Source: Methanofollis formosanus (GTDB lineage: Archaea; Halobacteriota; Methanomicrobia; Methanomicrobiales; Methanofollaceae). From it: a stretch of DNA of 64,000 nt. The translations under genes were made by a program, and so were the position numbers. Positions 34,655 through 45,000 of this stretch are shown here, piece after piece. Each line of letters begins with the position of its first letter. The stretch's first letter is position 1. The notes beneath the pieces were generated by a model. The model ran no database searches. It worked only from the letters and a program-made list of their open reading frames with translations, and was not told the origin of the DNA. Location: the NCBI RefSeq assembly GCF_019633745.1, contig NZ_CP037968.1:682001-746000 (forward strand). The letters run 5' to 3'.

Positions 34655-36901
34655 TCATACCTTTTGTCTGATCAGTACTACCGCACCGATCGCAACGAGA
34701 GATCCAGCCCATACGGGCGAGGATTGCTGCGAAGGAGTGGTGGGCACGTCGTCTCCAGACAGACCAGATGCCGCTCCCTCCTGCGCGACCTGCACCTCAT
34801 CGCCCGGCACCCCGGCGACGGCGAAGAGGGAGAGATCATCCGACGATGCCGAGAACTCCTGGTACCCGTCCCTCACGGCACCCGCATCGGTGGCGAGCGG
34901 CGTCCAGGCGGTGCCGGCATGGCGCATCAACGCGACGTCGCCGGGTTCAAGGTTCTGCTCCTCCATCCAGGAGAGGGGGACCCGGAAGGTGACCGTGACC
35001 GACGTCGGGTCGGCCCGTGCGCCATGCAGGCCGACCTCCAGGTAGCGGTAGACCGGGGCGTCAGGGGCCTGCACCGCGCCGGCGCTCTCCCGGTCATGTA
35101 CCTCGACATGGAAGGGAGCGCGCTGCTCAGGGAGAGTCACCGAGACCTTCTTGACGACTGCATTGTCGGTGATGAAGGCCCTGGTCATCGGTGCGGTCGA
35201 TGATGCGGAACCGGCATCCCCACCGCTCGGGGGGGTGCCGCGGGTCGCGACCAGAACGGCGACCCTGCTCTCCAGCACCCCGCCGCTGGCGGCATCCTTC
35301 GTCGCCCGTATCATGGCGATGTTCTCTCGCGGGAAGAGCACCGGCAGGACGTCGAGATCGGCCGTCACCACGTTACCCTGGGCCTTCAGGGCGTCGGTCC
35401 ACTCGCGGTCATTGAACCCGACGGTCCCGGTCGACCCGGTGCCTGCTATCAGGAGACGGGCGGCGGCCGTCTGGTCGAGGTCGAGGGCATCGTCGAAGAG
35501 GGCCCGACTCACGGCGTCGTCCTCGAAGACTCCGTCTTCCTCGTCGATGGCGACGGCATCGCACCCGGCCACGACCTGCCAGACGACCTCGGGGAGGGCC
35601 GGGTCTTCACGCACCACCAGGAGCACCCCGCCGTCGAGGGTGCAGACTTCATCACCGCTCCCGGTGTTCTCGACGGTGACAAACGTGTCGCCCGACCTGA
35701 TCCCGTCAAGCTTGAAGACAGAGGTCGCCGCCACCGGTGCGTCCTTCTTCCCTGCCCGGTCGGTGAAGGTCTCATCGGGCTCGACCGTCTTCCCGTCGAT
35801 CTGGACAGTCAGGTGCGGGTCGGTCCCGGCCCCGTCATCTCCTTTCTTTGCATCGCTCACGAAGAGATAGAAGACCGCGGTCTTGATCGTCCCGGTCCCG
35901 TTCCCCGGATTGAGGGTGAGGCTCGCGCGCTCGCCTGCCTTCAAGGTTCCACTGCTCCCGGCGACCGGGAGGAGCGAGACCGAGCCGTGCAGACACTCGC
36001 CGGCGGGAGCTTCCATCTCGTTTCCGGAGAGACCCGAAGCGTCCGACGTCCCGTCACTCCCGCCGTCGGGCGAGACATCGCCCCCGCCGGAAGGCGCCGT
36101 CCCGACGACCGAAAACCCGCTGCTCCCGGCCCCTGAGACGCGGTTGGTCCAGGAGATGCCCAGGCCCTGGTTGGACTGGTTGCACCAGCCATAGGAGTTG
36201 AAGGCGGCATAGGTGGGCAGATTCTCGAACTCGTACTCGATCTTGACGGCGCCGTTATCGATCATGTCCGCGATCAGAGCGTTCTCACCGAGGGTTCCGG
36301 CATGGAGATCGATATAGACGGTGTGGAAGGGGTTCGAACCGTCGGAGACGTCCTGGCCGTAATAGATCGGATATGCCCCGGGCTGATTGTTCCCGGCGGG
36401 TTTCCAGGTCTGCGGGCTGTACACAAAGTCGTCCTTCGTGATCGTCCCCTCATACGTGCCGTCGACATACTCGACCTCGTCGGCGGCGGGAGGCGTGTTC
36501 ACCACCGGCGTCGGGGTCCACTGGTAGCCGCTCGCCCTGATGTGGAGGGCGAAGTCGTCGGGGATGGTGCCGTTGACCGCGACCATCAGGATCATGTCGT
36601 CGGTGAACCCTCTCCCACCGGTGTTGGTGAGATAGAAGACACCCGACTGTTCCTCGGTGGTCGTCACCTGTCCGTACGGTTCGCTCTCCGGGTCGGTGCT
36701 GATGTGGAGGGCGTTGAGCCCGCCGCCTTCGAACTTGAAGAACTTGGTCAGCCCGTCGGAGAGCTGGAGGTCGAAATTGCTGGTGCCGGGCATCGTGATC
36801 CCGCCCACGTCGTCGGCCACGACCGGGACGACACAGACGGTGAGCAGGAGGAACGCCAGTGCAAGAAGGGATCTTCCCATTTTTTTTCCGATATCATTCA
36901 T
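34655..36901 (-). CDS. Surface protein: two-half N-terminal domain, DUF3344, PGF-pre-PGF, anchor
   Basis: Exported protein of 748 residues. Signal peptide to about 29. The N-terminal domain, called D here, has half 1 at 55-128 (GLNALHISTDP, GVFYLTNTGGRGF, VNGTIPDDFALHI) and half 2 at 154-268 (KDDFVYSPQTWKP, VYIDLHAGTL, VKIEYEFENL, GISWTN, GFSVVG). DUF3344 follows at about 300-560 (GGVLLVVRED, VVAGCDAVAID), then a PGF-pre-PGF domain at about 575-705, and a C-terminal anchor after SSPVWAGSL. Function unknown. The ribosome site is GGTGGG, 7 bases before the ATG. Confidence 0.82.
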   Translation of the reverse strand: MNDIGKKMGRSLLALAFLLLTVCVVPVVADDVGGITMPGTSNFDLQLSDGLTKFFKFEGGGLNALHISTDPESEPYGQVTTTEEQSGVFYLTNTGGRGFTDDMILMVAVNGTIPDDFALHIRASGYQWTPTPVVNTPPAADEVEYVDGTYEGTITKDDFVYSPQTWKPAGNNQPGAYPIYYGQDVSDGSNPFHTVYIDLHAGTLGENALIADMIDNGAVKIEYEFENLPTYAAFNSYGWCNQSNQGLGISWTNRVSGAGSSGFSVVGTAPSGGGDVSPDGGSDGTSDASGLSGNEMEAPAGECLHGSVSLLPVAGSSGTLKAGERASLTLNPGNGTGTIKTAVFYLFVSDAKKGDDGAGTDPHLTVQIDGKTVEPDETFTDRAGKKDAPVAATSVFKLDGIRSGDTFVTVENTGSGDEVCTLDGGVLLVVREDPALPEVVWQVVAGCDAVAIDEEDGVFEDDAVSRALFDDALDLDQTAAARLLIAGTGSTGTVGFNDREWTDALKAQGNVVTADLDVLPVLFPRENIAMIRATKDAASGGVLESRVAVLVATRGTPPSGGDAGSASSTAPMTRAFITDNAVVKKVSVTLPEQRAPFHVEVHDRESAGAVQAPDAPVYRYLEVGLHGARADPTSVTVTFRVPLSWMEEQNLEPGDVALMRHAGTAWTPLATDAGAVRDGYQEFSASSDDLSLFAVAGVPGDEVQVAQEGAASGLSGDDVPTTPSQQSSPVWAGSLVAIGAVVLIRQKV

Positions 36902-37017
36902 CGTATTCCCACCATTGGTTGAAAGAGGGTTCAGGATATGCTCCTGTATTTTCTTCTCGACAGATGAAATTTGTTTTTTGAGAGAAGTTCATGAGATCTG
37001 GTTAACTGCATTGGGGC

Positions 37018-37033
37018 GCACAAAAAAAAGAGA
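37018..37033 (-). terminator. T-rich terminator after the 921-residue surface gene
   Basis: On the minus strand a run of eight T residues follows within 20 bases of the stop codon at 37037. It suggests that the 37.0-39.8 kb gene is transcribed alone. Confidence 0.5.
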
Positions 37034-37036
37034 AGA

Positions 37037-39802
37037 TTAGTCCCTCTTCAGGAGGAAGAGGGCACCGATCGCGGCGATGGAGAGGAACCAGGGGACCGGC
37101 GACTTCTGCGTCGGCGCGGTGGTCGCGGGTGCGGTTGTCTCCTCGACCGTTGCCGGTGCATCGGTCACGGCCGGTGCCGGGGTCTCCGTCGTGGCAGAGC
37201 CTGCATCAGTCTGCACCGACGCCCCACCCTTCATCGCGGTGATGGCGAAGTACGAGAAACCCGGCGATACTGCCCGGTAATGGGCTTCTGCATCGGTTTC
37301 TTCCACAAACTCCGTCGGAAGAGCCGTCCACCGACCGTCGTGGTAGCGCATCAGTGCGACATCCTGCGTCGTCAGTTCCTGCTCCTTGAGCCAGGAGAGA
37401 GGGACCGAGAACGTAAAGACCGCTTCCTTGATCGAGGAGTCGTCGGCATGGGAGAGGTCGGCCTCAAGGGCGCGGTAGACCACTCCGGACGGTCCTTCGA
37501 CCGGGAGGGTGTCGACCGGGCGGATCGTGACCTTCAGATCGTCGGTCTTCTTCGCCACGGTCACGATCACGGTCGAGATCGGTCCCGAGTGGTAGGTCAG
37601 GGTCCTGGACGCACCGGCGTCCAGACCCTTCGTTGCAGATGGAAGTGCCCAGTCGTCGTCTCCTGAATCCGGAAGAGGAACAACACGCAGCGTGGCGGTC
37701 CCGTTGACGGTGCCGTTCGCGGCGGTGACCGTCGTCGTGCCTGCTGAGAGGGCAGAGAAGTAGCCGTGTGCGTCAACCGTGCCGACGGCTTCATCGCTGC
37801 TCGACCACGCAAGGAGCGGGGCCGGCATCTCGTTGCCGTTCTGGTCGATGGCATGTGCGGTAAGTTGTACTCCGCTCCTGGCCTGGACCGTTGCTCCGGC
37901 AGGTTCGAGGGCGATCGAGGTGAGGAATCTGGGGATGCCGACGACCGAATAGCCGCTTGCACCGATTCCGGCGACCTGGTTTGTCCAGGAGATCCCCTGG
38001 CCCTGGTTGGCGGCAAGGCACCAGCCATACCCGTTGAAGGCGGCGAAGGTCTCCAGGTTCTCGAAGGAGTACTCCACCTTCACCGCACCCCGACCGTCGT
38101 CGTCGAGTCCGGCAAACCTGCCGTCTTTCAGGGTTCCGGCATTGAGGTCGATGAACATGAGGCTGAAGGTGTTCCCCGCATCACCCACATCCTGACCCTC
38201 ATAAAGGGGAAGGCCGACCGGTCCGATTGCACCGGGCCCGGGCTTCCATGTCTGCGGACCGTATATAAAGTCCTCCTTCGTGAAGGTCTCGTCTACCAGA
38301 CCTTCCACATAGGTGTAGTTGGTCGGGGGTTGGTTTCTGACCGGGTTTGGGGTCCAGGTGTACCCGCTCGATTTGATGTGGACGGCAAAGTCGTCGGGCA
38401 CGCTCCCGTTCACCGCAAGAAGAAGAACCATGTCATCGTTAAAACCCCTGCCGCCGGTGTCGGAGACATAAAAGGTGCCGGACTGGTTGCCGCTTGTCGT
38501 GACCTGACCTGTGGGCGTTGCAGGGTCCGCAGTGATATGGAGTGCGTTTAAGCCCCCGCCGTCGGCCTTCATGTAATAAGTGTTGTTGTTCCAGACGCCG
38601 TAGACAGCGCCGTCGAGGTTGTACTTCACGCCGGCGTCATTTGCCACGTCGATGAAGATGTGGCGGTTCTGCGACATCGGGGCCATCGCGGGAACAGAGG
38701 GGGCCGTCACTGTTACGGAGGCGGTCCCGCTGACCGTACCGTTCGCGGCGGTGATCTCGGTGGTGCCCGGGGAGAGGGCCATGAAGTAGCCGTCTTCATT
38801 CACGGTACCGACCGTCTCGTCAGAACTCGACCAGGCAAAGGTGACATTCTTCATCTCCCGTCCTCTCTGCTCAAGGGCGGTCGCGGTGAACTGCACGCCG
38901 TCCCACTGCGCCACTTCCGCGGTCTCCGGGGAGACGGAAATCGACGTGAGGACCGGCGGGATGCCGATGACAGAGTAGCCGTTGGAACCGCCTCTGGCTT
39001 GATCAATGAGGTCGTTCGTCCATGATATCCCCTGACCCTGGCCTGCGTAAAGGCACCAGCCATAGACATTGAAGGCTGCCGTGGTCTCAAGGTTTTCAAA
39101 GGTGTATTCGACCTTCACCGCACCTTTCCCCTCGTCATCGAGGCCTGAATAGGCACCGTCAAGGAGGTTTCCTGCATAGAGATCGACGAACATAAACTGG
39201 AAGGTGTTCGCCGTATCACTCTGGTTCTGTCCGTAGACAAACGGCTGGATCCCTTTCCGGGGAGGACACGGTCTCTGGACCTGGGGCCCATAGATGAAGT
39301 CCTCCTTGGTGAAGACCTCGTCCACGACATCCGTGACATAGGTGTAATTGGAAGGACTATCTGATGGAGTCCAGGTGTAGCCGCTCGACTTGATATGAAC
39401 GGCGAAGTCGTCAGGGATCGTGCCGTTGACGGCGACCGCCATGATGACGTCATCAAAATAGCCCTTCCCACCGACAGATCCAACATAAAAGGTACCTGAC
39501 TGTTGATCAGATACGGTGATCTGTCCGGTTGGCGTAGCAGGGTCAGCGGTGAGACAGAGTTCGTTCAGTCCTCCGCCATCTGCCTTGATGTAGTAGGTGT
39601 CATTGTTCCCTTCGGTGCCGAAGACCGCACCATCAAGGTCGTACTTCACGCCCGCGTCGTTCGCCACATTGATGAAGATGTGGTTGGGTTCTGGTAGCGG
39701 TTCGGCCGTTGCCGGTGTGATCGCAAGAGTCATCAGGAGGAGGAACATCGCTGCAGCGATGAGCGTTCCCAGTGACCTCATGTGTTTTCGTTGGTCAATC
39801 AC
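37037..39802 (-). CDS. Surface protein with duplicated D domain and BIG2 modules
   Basis: Exported protein of 921 residues. GTG 39802 is taken as start because GGGGTGAT lies 4 bases upstream, a near-perfect match to the archaeal anti-SD. After the signal peptide comes a unit of one D domain plus one BIG2 Ig-like domain, present twice: D at about 40-280 and 380-622, BIG2 at 285-367 and 626-709. In both units the order is LHITADPATPTGQ, GTFYV, VNGTIPDDFAVHI, TKEDFIYGPQ, AVKVEY.FENLE, GISWTN, GYSVIG. A PGF-pre-PGF domain (715-854) and an anchor after KSPVPW end the protein. The repeats are alike enough to be a recent duplication. Confidence 0.85.
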   Translation of the reverse strand: MIDQRKHMRSLGTLIAAAMFLLLMTLAITPATAEPLPEPNHIFINVANDAGVKYDLDGAVFGTEGNNDTYYIKADGGGLNELCLTADPATPTGQITVSDQQSGTFYVGSVGGKGYFDDVIMAVAVNGTIPDDFAVHIKSSGYTWTPSDSPSNYTYVTDVVDEVFTKEDFIYGPQVQRPCPPRKGIQPFVYGQNQSDTANTFQFMFVDLYAGNLLDGAYSGLDDEGKGAVKVEYTFENLETTAAFNVYGWCLYAGQGQGISWTNDLIDQARGGSNGYSVIGIPPVLTSISVSPETAEVAQWDGVQFTATALEQRGREMKNVTFAWSSSDETVGTVNEDGYFMALSPGTTEITAANGTVSGTASVTVTAPSVPAMAPMSQNRHIFIDVANDAGVKYNLDGAVYGVWNNNTYYMKADGGGLNALHITADPATPTGQVTTSGNQSGTFYVSDTGGRGFNDDMVLLLAVNGSVPDDFAVHIKSSGYTWTPNPVRNQPPTNYTYVEGLVDETFTKEDFIYGPQTWKPGPGAIGPVGLPLYEGQDVGDAGNTFSLMFIDLNAGTLKDGRFAGLDDDGRGAVKVEYSFENLETFAAFNGYGWCLAANQGQGISWTNQVAGIGASGYSVVGIPRFLTSIALEPAGATVQARSGVQLTAHAIDQNGNEMPAPLLAWSSSDEAVGTVDAHGYFSALSAGTTTVTAANGTVNGTATLRVVPLPDSGDDDWALPSATKGLDAGASRTLTYHSGPISTVIVTVAKKTDDLKVTIRPVDTLPVEGPSGVVYRALEADLSHADDSSIKEAVFTFSVPLSWLKEQELTTQDVALMRYHDGRWTALPTEFVEETDAEAHYRAVSPGFSYFAITAMKGGASVQTDAGSATTETPAPAVTDAPATVEETTAPATTAPTQKSPVPWFLSIAAIGALFLLKRD

Positions 39803-39973
39803 GTAAATCACCCCGTATAATGGACAATATCATAAAAAAGGCAATATATTGTCAACATGAGACAAAATAAGCCCTAAAAATAGTTCAATACGCGATTGAT
39901 TAATCTTTGCCATTTAGAATCAAAAATTAAATGGATTAAATTAACTAATTTAAAAACAGAGAGATTGAGGTCT

Positions 39974-42900
39974 TCATCCCCTTTTCAGGATGAAAACAAC
40001 TCCAATCGCAACGAGAGATAAAGCCCAGAAGACCGGCGACTTCTGCGTCGGCGCGGTGGTCGCCGGCACAGTCGTCTCCTCGACGGCCGGCGCATCGGTC
40101 ACGGCCGGGGCAGGCGTCTCCGTCTCACCGACCTGTCCGGCGGCAGAGGCCGCCTCACCGCTCGCGATTGCGAAGTACGAGAACCCGGAGGCCTCGGCCG
40201 AGTACAGGGCCTGGCCGTTCTCTTCCTTCACGAACGCGGTCTTGAGCGGTTTCCAGGCTCCGTCCTCGTACTGGAGGAGGACGATCTTGTCGGTGGAGAG
40301 GCCGTGCGCCTTGAGCCAGGTGGAGGGCACCGAGAACTCAATGGTCACCCCGGCGATCGTGGAGGGGTCGGCCCGGTAGAGAGTGGTCTCGACGATCTCG
40401 AAGGTCGTCGGCCCGGGGGCGTCCATGTTCTTCGAGAGAGAGGCCTTCTGCACCGTCACCAGGAGGTCGCCGATCCGGTCGTCTGCCTCGACGGTGATCC
40501 TGCGGACCGCTGTCTTGCTCACCGCAAAGGTCTGCGACTCCCCGGCAGGGATGGAACCCGAGATCGCGGCGACGTCGGAACTCCCGCTTCCGCCGGAGGA
40601 GGAAGAGGTCGCCGGCGGTTCTGCGGCCTTCGTGACCGCGGTCAGACCGAAGACCGAGAGGCCCTTCGGCGAGAAGGCCTCGAAGACCATGTTGCCGTCG
40701 GCGTCGGTGCCGATGAGGACCGTCTCCAGGACTTCCTTGGTGCCGTCCTCCGCGGACCTGATGATCCGCACCGCGTCGACGCCGCCGTGCGCATCGACCC
40801 ACGCCGGGCTCACGGTCATGGTGATCGTGGCGTCGGCGATGTCCTGACCGTTCGCGAGGTTGGTCTTCTTGATGTTCATCGTGTAGGCAACCGCGTCGAG
40901 GTTCAACCCGTCGGCGGTGGCCGCGATCTGGAAGGCGCTCCGCGCGTCGGCTGAGACGTTCTGGGAGACGGTGGTCTCCAGGGCGGCGCCCGCGGGGAGG
41001 CCGGTGAGGTTCGCCGCAAGGGTTGTGGTGACCAGGCCGAGAGTATCGAACCTGGTGGCGACCGGCTTTGATTCGAGTCCGATCCCGGTGACGGTACCGT
41101 TGATGGTGTCACCCTCGACCGTGAGATTGCCGTTCATGATCAGGTCAAAGGTGCTCCGTGTGACCCTGACTCTCGTGCCGTTTTCGGAGACGGTGGCGTT
41201 GACTGCAGAAGTATTGATAGAGACCGCCTGCATCCCGCCACCACGGGGGACGACCTCACAGCCGGGGATATCAAGGGCATTCTTCTGGAACGACTCGCCG
41301 TCCGGCGAGGCGACCGCAACCCGATAGCGCTCGATCGGTTGCATGAGGGGGTAGAAGTCGATGTTGTCGTCCGTCAGATTGAACGGCGTGTCGCCAATAC
41401 CGTCGCCATTCCTGTCGACGCCAGTGTAGGTGTCCCAGTAATTGCCGACGTAGCCGGTGTAAGTGTTGCCGTCATAGACATAGGTTATGGGTTCGGTGGA
41501 GTTCCAGGTACCTGCGGACGATCTCCTTAAGGATATGCCCACCGTGTGGTTCAGCATGGTATTGAGGTACAGAATTACCGGCTCGGTATTTTTATTCAGG
41601 TACATCAATGCAGTATTATTCGAATCGATCGTATTTCCGGTGATGATGGGATTACTTTCGTACCCGATGTATAGATCGTACTTCCCGCTATCTTTAATGG
41701 AGTTGTTTGTAACGCTTACATTGAGCGATCTCGTTATACTAATGGCACTATGCCCTATATTAGAGAGGAAATTATTTTCTAAGGTAATATTTTTTGACTC
41801 TCTGATAACTAATGGTATTCCGAAACTGTAAGTGAAATCACAGAGAGAATTGTCTCTCACGGCGATATCACTGCTTTTTTGGATTGCAATACCATTGCTA
41901 CAAAACACCTCGGTAAAATTATTCTCTGAAACGATGCTTCCCTTCGAATCTTTGAGAGAGATCGATATTTTTTTGTTGTCTGTTCCACAGTTCCCGGAGA
42001 TCGTGCTGTCAATAACAAACGCTATTATGGCGTTATAACACTGCGAGATATTGTTGTTGGTGACGAGAACCCGCTCCCCTGAGATATGGATTCCGCTGGA
42101 TCTACTGCAATTATTGACGACATTGTCCCTGACGACACCGTCGGTCGCGTCCCCGTCGATTCCATCGTAGCAGTTCTCCACGATACAGTCGGATACGACA
42201 CAGTCCGGTGCACACAATATGCCGCTCTCGGTCGCTGTTCCCAGCTGATAGGTGAAACCGGTGACTGAAAAACCCCTGATCTCCACACCGCCTGCAACGA
42301 TCTTCAGACCAACAAGTATTCTGGATTCTGGTTCGTCCGGCGGCCGTTGGATGATTGTAGATTCTGGACCATTCTCCGAAATGAGGGTCAGCGACTTGTC
42401 AATCGTGACACTTTCATAGTACGTCCCGTCCTTCACGATGATCGTGTCGCCGGGCTTTGCCGCATCCACAGCATCCCGGATGGTAGTGTAGTCGGCGCCT
42501 CCGGAATCATCGACATAGTAGACAAGTTTCTCGGTCGGGAGTGTCAGTTCGATGCCGGTGATCTGGTCCACGATGTCACCGGTTCCGGTGATCGCGGAGC
42601 CCCGCATGGTAAGCGGCCAGTATACCTTCCCACCGGCGTCCCCGACCGGGATCTCCTCGCCGCCAAGACGGTTGGCAACGATATAGGCATCCGTCTCTGC
42701 GCCGGTAATCGCGACACTCTTGAATTCAGATACCTTCGGACCATTGCCGACGGTTCCGTTCACGGTGATGCGGTAGTCGTATGCCGCAAGTTTCTGGTTC
42801 ACGCTTTCGGGGTGGGAGTCATCCACGCGCCCGACCAATACTGAGAGGGGCAATCCATTCCATTCACGTCCCTTCCGGTCGGTGTACGTCACGGAATGAT

Positions 42901-44107
42901 TCTCAGCCAGTGCGAGGAAGGTTGTCCTGTTCATGATCTCGGTGCGAACCCCTTTGAGGGTGATCGTCCACTCATACTCCTCCCTGCTGAGGACCGTCAC
43001 CGTTGCCGAACCCTCGATGCCCCCGCTCGATGCCGTGATCACTGCCGTGCCCCGATTTTCGGCCAGAAATACGCCGGTCTCGGGATCGATGGTCCCGACC
43101 GTCTCGTTGTCGCTCCGCCACCCGACGGGGATCCCGTCCATCGTTCTGCCAAACTGGTCAGAACATCTCGCGGCAAATACTGTGGTGTTCCCTTCCACGA
43201 CGCGGTTGGATGAAGGGGACACGGCGATACTCTGCAGTTCTGCCGGTTCGTCGGGCACGGGCATGACAACATACCCGCTGGGGTGGGTCGCGCTCGTATC
43301 GTCGAGCCGGTTCGTAAACTGGAGCGTGGTCGGTTGTTCAGAGGTTTTATACAACGCGTAAATGTTAAATGCAGCAGTGGATTCAAGATTTTCAAAGGAA
43401 TAGTCGATCTTCAGTGCTCCACCGTCGGTGAGGGCACCGAGGTCTTTCACCCCCGTCAACACGCCGGCATTCAGATCGATGAACATCACCTGAAAAGCAT
43501 CCCCCGTATCGCTCATGTCCTGGCCATGATAGATCGGATAGGGCTGACCCGCCGGCCAGTCTCGGCCATTGTACGGCTTCCAGATCTGCGGACCATAGAC
43601 GAAGTCGTCCCTGGTGAAGGTCTCATTCAGTACTTCGTCATAGTAAATCTGGGATTGCACGTCAGGGAGGTCGGTCTTCCCCAACAGCGGGAAGACATAC
43701 CCGCTGGATTGAATGTGAGCCCTGAAGTCCTCCGGGATCGTGCCGTTTACGGCGAGCATAAGAATGATATTATGGGAACAGCCCTTCCCTCCCGTATTGG
43801 TAATATAAAATGTTCCTGACTGGCTGAAGGAAGTCGTTGCCTCCATACCCGCCAGATCTGGTGTGGGCGAGATATGGAGTGAATTGAGCCCTCCTTCCCC
43901 GGCAAACTCAACACAGTAGGTGTCGTTTCCATAGTCGTTAAAGCGTGGCCCGTTGTCATTTGCCACATGGAAATAGAGGGGGTACTGGTCAGGGAGTGGA
44001 TCAGACGCCGCTCCGGGTGTGATTATAAATGTGATCATCAGGAGAAAAAAGAAGCCCGTGATAACCCATGGCTTCCGTATTGATCCTTGATTACGTTGTT
44101 TTCTCAT
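39974..44107 (-). CDS. Surface protein: D domain, BIG2, type B domain, NosD-like beta-helix, anchor
   Basis: Exported protein of 1377 residues. ATG 44107 is favoured over the in-frame GTG at 44116 because GGTGA lies 5 bases before it. Layout: signal peptide to about 35; D domain 39-282 (FTRDDFVYGPQIWKP, LKIDYSFENLE); BIG2 292-373; type B molybdopterin-fold-like domain 379-524 without the Cys; right-handed beta-helix of the NosD type about 528-905 (YYVDDSGGADYTTIRDAVD, GDTIIVKDGTYYESV, many VxxNxI rungs); a linker domain; a PGF-pre-PGF domain; anchor after KSPVFW. Beta-helix domains of this kind often bind or cut polysaccharide. It is the one protein that joins the D and type B domain families. 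Confidence 0.85.
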   Translation of the reverse strand: MRKQRNQGSIRKPWVITGFFFLLMITFIITPGAASDPLPDQYPLYFHVANDNGPRFNDYGNDTYCVEFAGEGGLNSLHISPTPDLAGMEATTSFSQSGTFYITNTGGKGCSHNIILMLAVNGTIPEDFRAHIQSSGYVFPLLGKTDLPDVQSQIYYDEVLNETFTRDDFVYGPQIWKPYNGRDWPAGQPYPIYHGQDMSDTGDAFQVMFIDLNAGVLTGVKDLGALTDGGALKIDYSFENLESTAAFNIYALYKTSEQPTTLQFTNRLDDTSATHPSGYVVMPVPDEPAELQSIAVSPSSNRVVEGNTTVFAARCSDQFGRTMDGIPVGWRSDNETVGTIDPETGVFLAENRGTAVITASSGGIEGSATVTVLSREEYEWTITLKGVRTEIMNRTTFLALAENHSVTYTDRKGREWNGLPLSVLVGRVDDSHPESVNQKLAAYDYRITVNGTVGNGPKVSEFKSVAITGAETDAYIVANRLGGEEIPVGDAGGKVYWPLTMRGSAITGTGDIVDQITGIELTLPTEKLVYYVDDSGGADYTTIRDAVDAAKPGDTIIVKDGTYYESVTIDKSLTLISENGPESTIIQRPPDEPESRILVGLKIVAGGVEIRGFSVTGFTYQLGTATESGILCAPDCVVSDCIVENCYDGIDGDATDGVVRDNVVNNCSRSSGIHISGERVLVTNNNISQCYNAIIAFVIDSTISGNCGTDNKKISISLKDSKGSIVSENNFTEVFCSNGIAIQKSSDIAVRDNSLCDFTYSFGIPLVIRESKNITLENNFLSNIGHSAISITRSLNVSVTNNSIKDSGKYDLYIGYESNPIITGNTIDSNNTALMYLNKNTEPVILYLNTMLNHTVGISLRRSSAGTWNSTEPITYVYDGNTYTGYVGNYWDTYTGVDRNGDGIGDTPFNLTDDNIDFYPLMQPIERYRVAVASPDGESFQKNALDIPGCEVVPRGGGMQAVSINTSAVNATVSENGTRVRVTRSTFDLIMNGNLTVEGDTINGTVTGIGLESKPVATRFDTLGLVTTTLAANLTGLPAGAALETTVSQNVSADARSAFQIAATADGLNLDAVAYTMNIKKTNLANGQDIADATITMTVSPAWVDAHGGVDAVRIIRSAEDGTKEVLETVLIGTDADGNMVFEAFSPKGLSVFGLTAVTKAAEPPATSSSSGGSGSSDVAAISGSIPAGESQTFAVSKTAVRRITVEADDRIGDLLVTVQKASLSKNMDAPGPTTFEIVETTLYRADPSTIAGVTIEFSVPSTWLKAHGLSTDKIVLLQYEDGAWKPLKTAFVKEENGQALYSAEASGFSYFAIASGEAASAAGQVGETETPAPAVTDAPAVEETTVPATTAPTQKSPVFWALSLVAIGVVFILKRG

Positions 44108-44330
44108 CTTTTTCACCTTTCGTCCCTTTCAGGACAATTTTCACGGCTTGTTCATGTCCGGCAGCCGGGCACCGGTTAACAGATTTTATGGACTCTTTTT
44201 TAGAATTTGCAACATATAAGGGTATCTTTTTTAATTCAGAGCATATTAAACTGGTAAAATTAATCTTATTGATTCAATAACAATCAATCAAAAAAGAGGG
44301 AATTATCTGGACCTTTTCCAGTCCCTGCAA

Positions 44331-44909
44331 TCAGACATTGTAAAGATCGATGATGAAATCGGTGATCTCCTCGACCGATCTGTCCGTGCTACTACACCCA
44401 TATCCGTGCAACTTCAGGGGGTAGTAGTATCTCCAGGTAATCTTGGGGTCAGGATAGCCGTCTGGACTGAGGTATTCGTCGTCAAGTTTGTCGGCGACGA
44501 CAAACGCACTTGAATTCTCTGCGTCAAGTAACTCGGAACTGTAGAAGGTCGAAGTTCTCGCGACATTCTTGTTTTTCCCGACCACCTTGATGGTGTAGTT
44601 GCCCTCAGCAATAAATTCGTTAAAGGTGGATGTTGTGTCGTCATCGAAGTAGCCGATCAACCGTTCAAGTGTTGTCCCGCTCCATTCTCTCTTCTTCGGA
44701 TCGGTAAAAGTAGCCGGATCGGTCTGGGTCAGCCCAATGAAAGTGCTGTTGTCGATGGTGGTGTTCGTCCATGTGTTGTCGTCATTCAACCGGCAGAGGT
44801 TGACCGGCCAGTCAGCCGCCGAGACCGGGATGACGCAGAGTGCGACCATGAGCAGGAGCGCCGTTGCGATCGCCCATGGAGAAGAGTTGTAAAGGAAATT
44901 TTGTTTCAT
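44331..44909 (-). CDS. Small secreted protein with one type B domain
   Basis: Exported protein of 192 residues from ATG 44909, which has GGTGAG 5 bases upstream and begins the signal peptide. The mature part is one type B molybdopterin-fold-like domain (REWSGTTLERLIGYFDDD, YTIKVVGKNKNVARTSTFYS, AFVVADKLDDEYL, YYPLKLHGYG) with no Cys at the presumed ligand position. It has no anchor helix, so it is either released or held by another protein. It is most similar to the first type B domain of the giant protein, including the TSTFYS segment. Confidence 0.75.
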   Translation of the reverse strand: MKQNFLYNSSPWAIATALLLMVALCVIPVSAADWPVNLCRLNDDNTWTNTTIDNSTFIGLTQTDPATFTDPKKREWSGTTLERLIGYFDDDTTSTFNEFIAEGNYTIKVVGKNKNVARTSTFYSSELLDAENSSAFVVADKLDDEYLSPDGYPDPKITWRYYYPLKLHGYGCSSTDRSVEEITDFIIDLYNV

Positions 44910-45000
44910 GTTTCTCACCTGTTTGCTCCTGTCTGTAGAACCACTCATGAAACGACATTTCAGGTGGTTTCATGTACTCCAACAAGTGCCAGAGTTAAAT

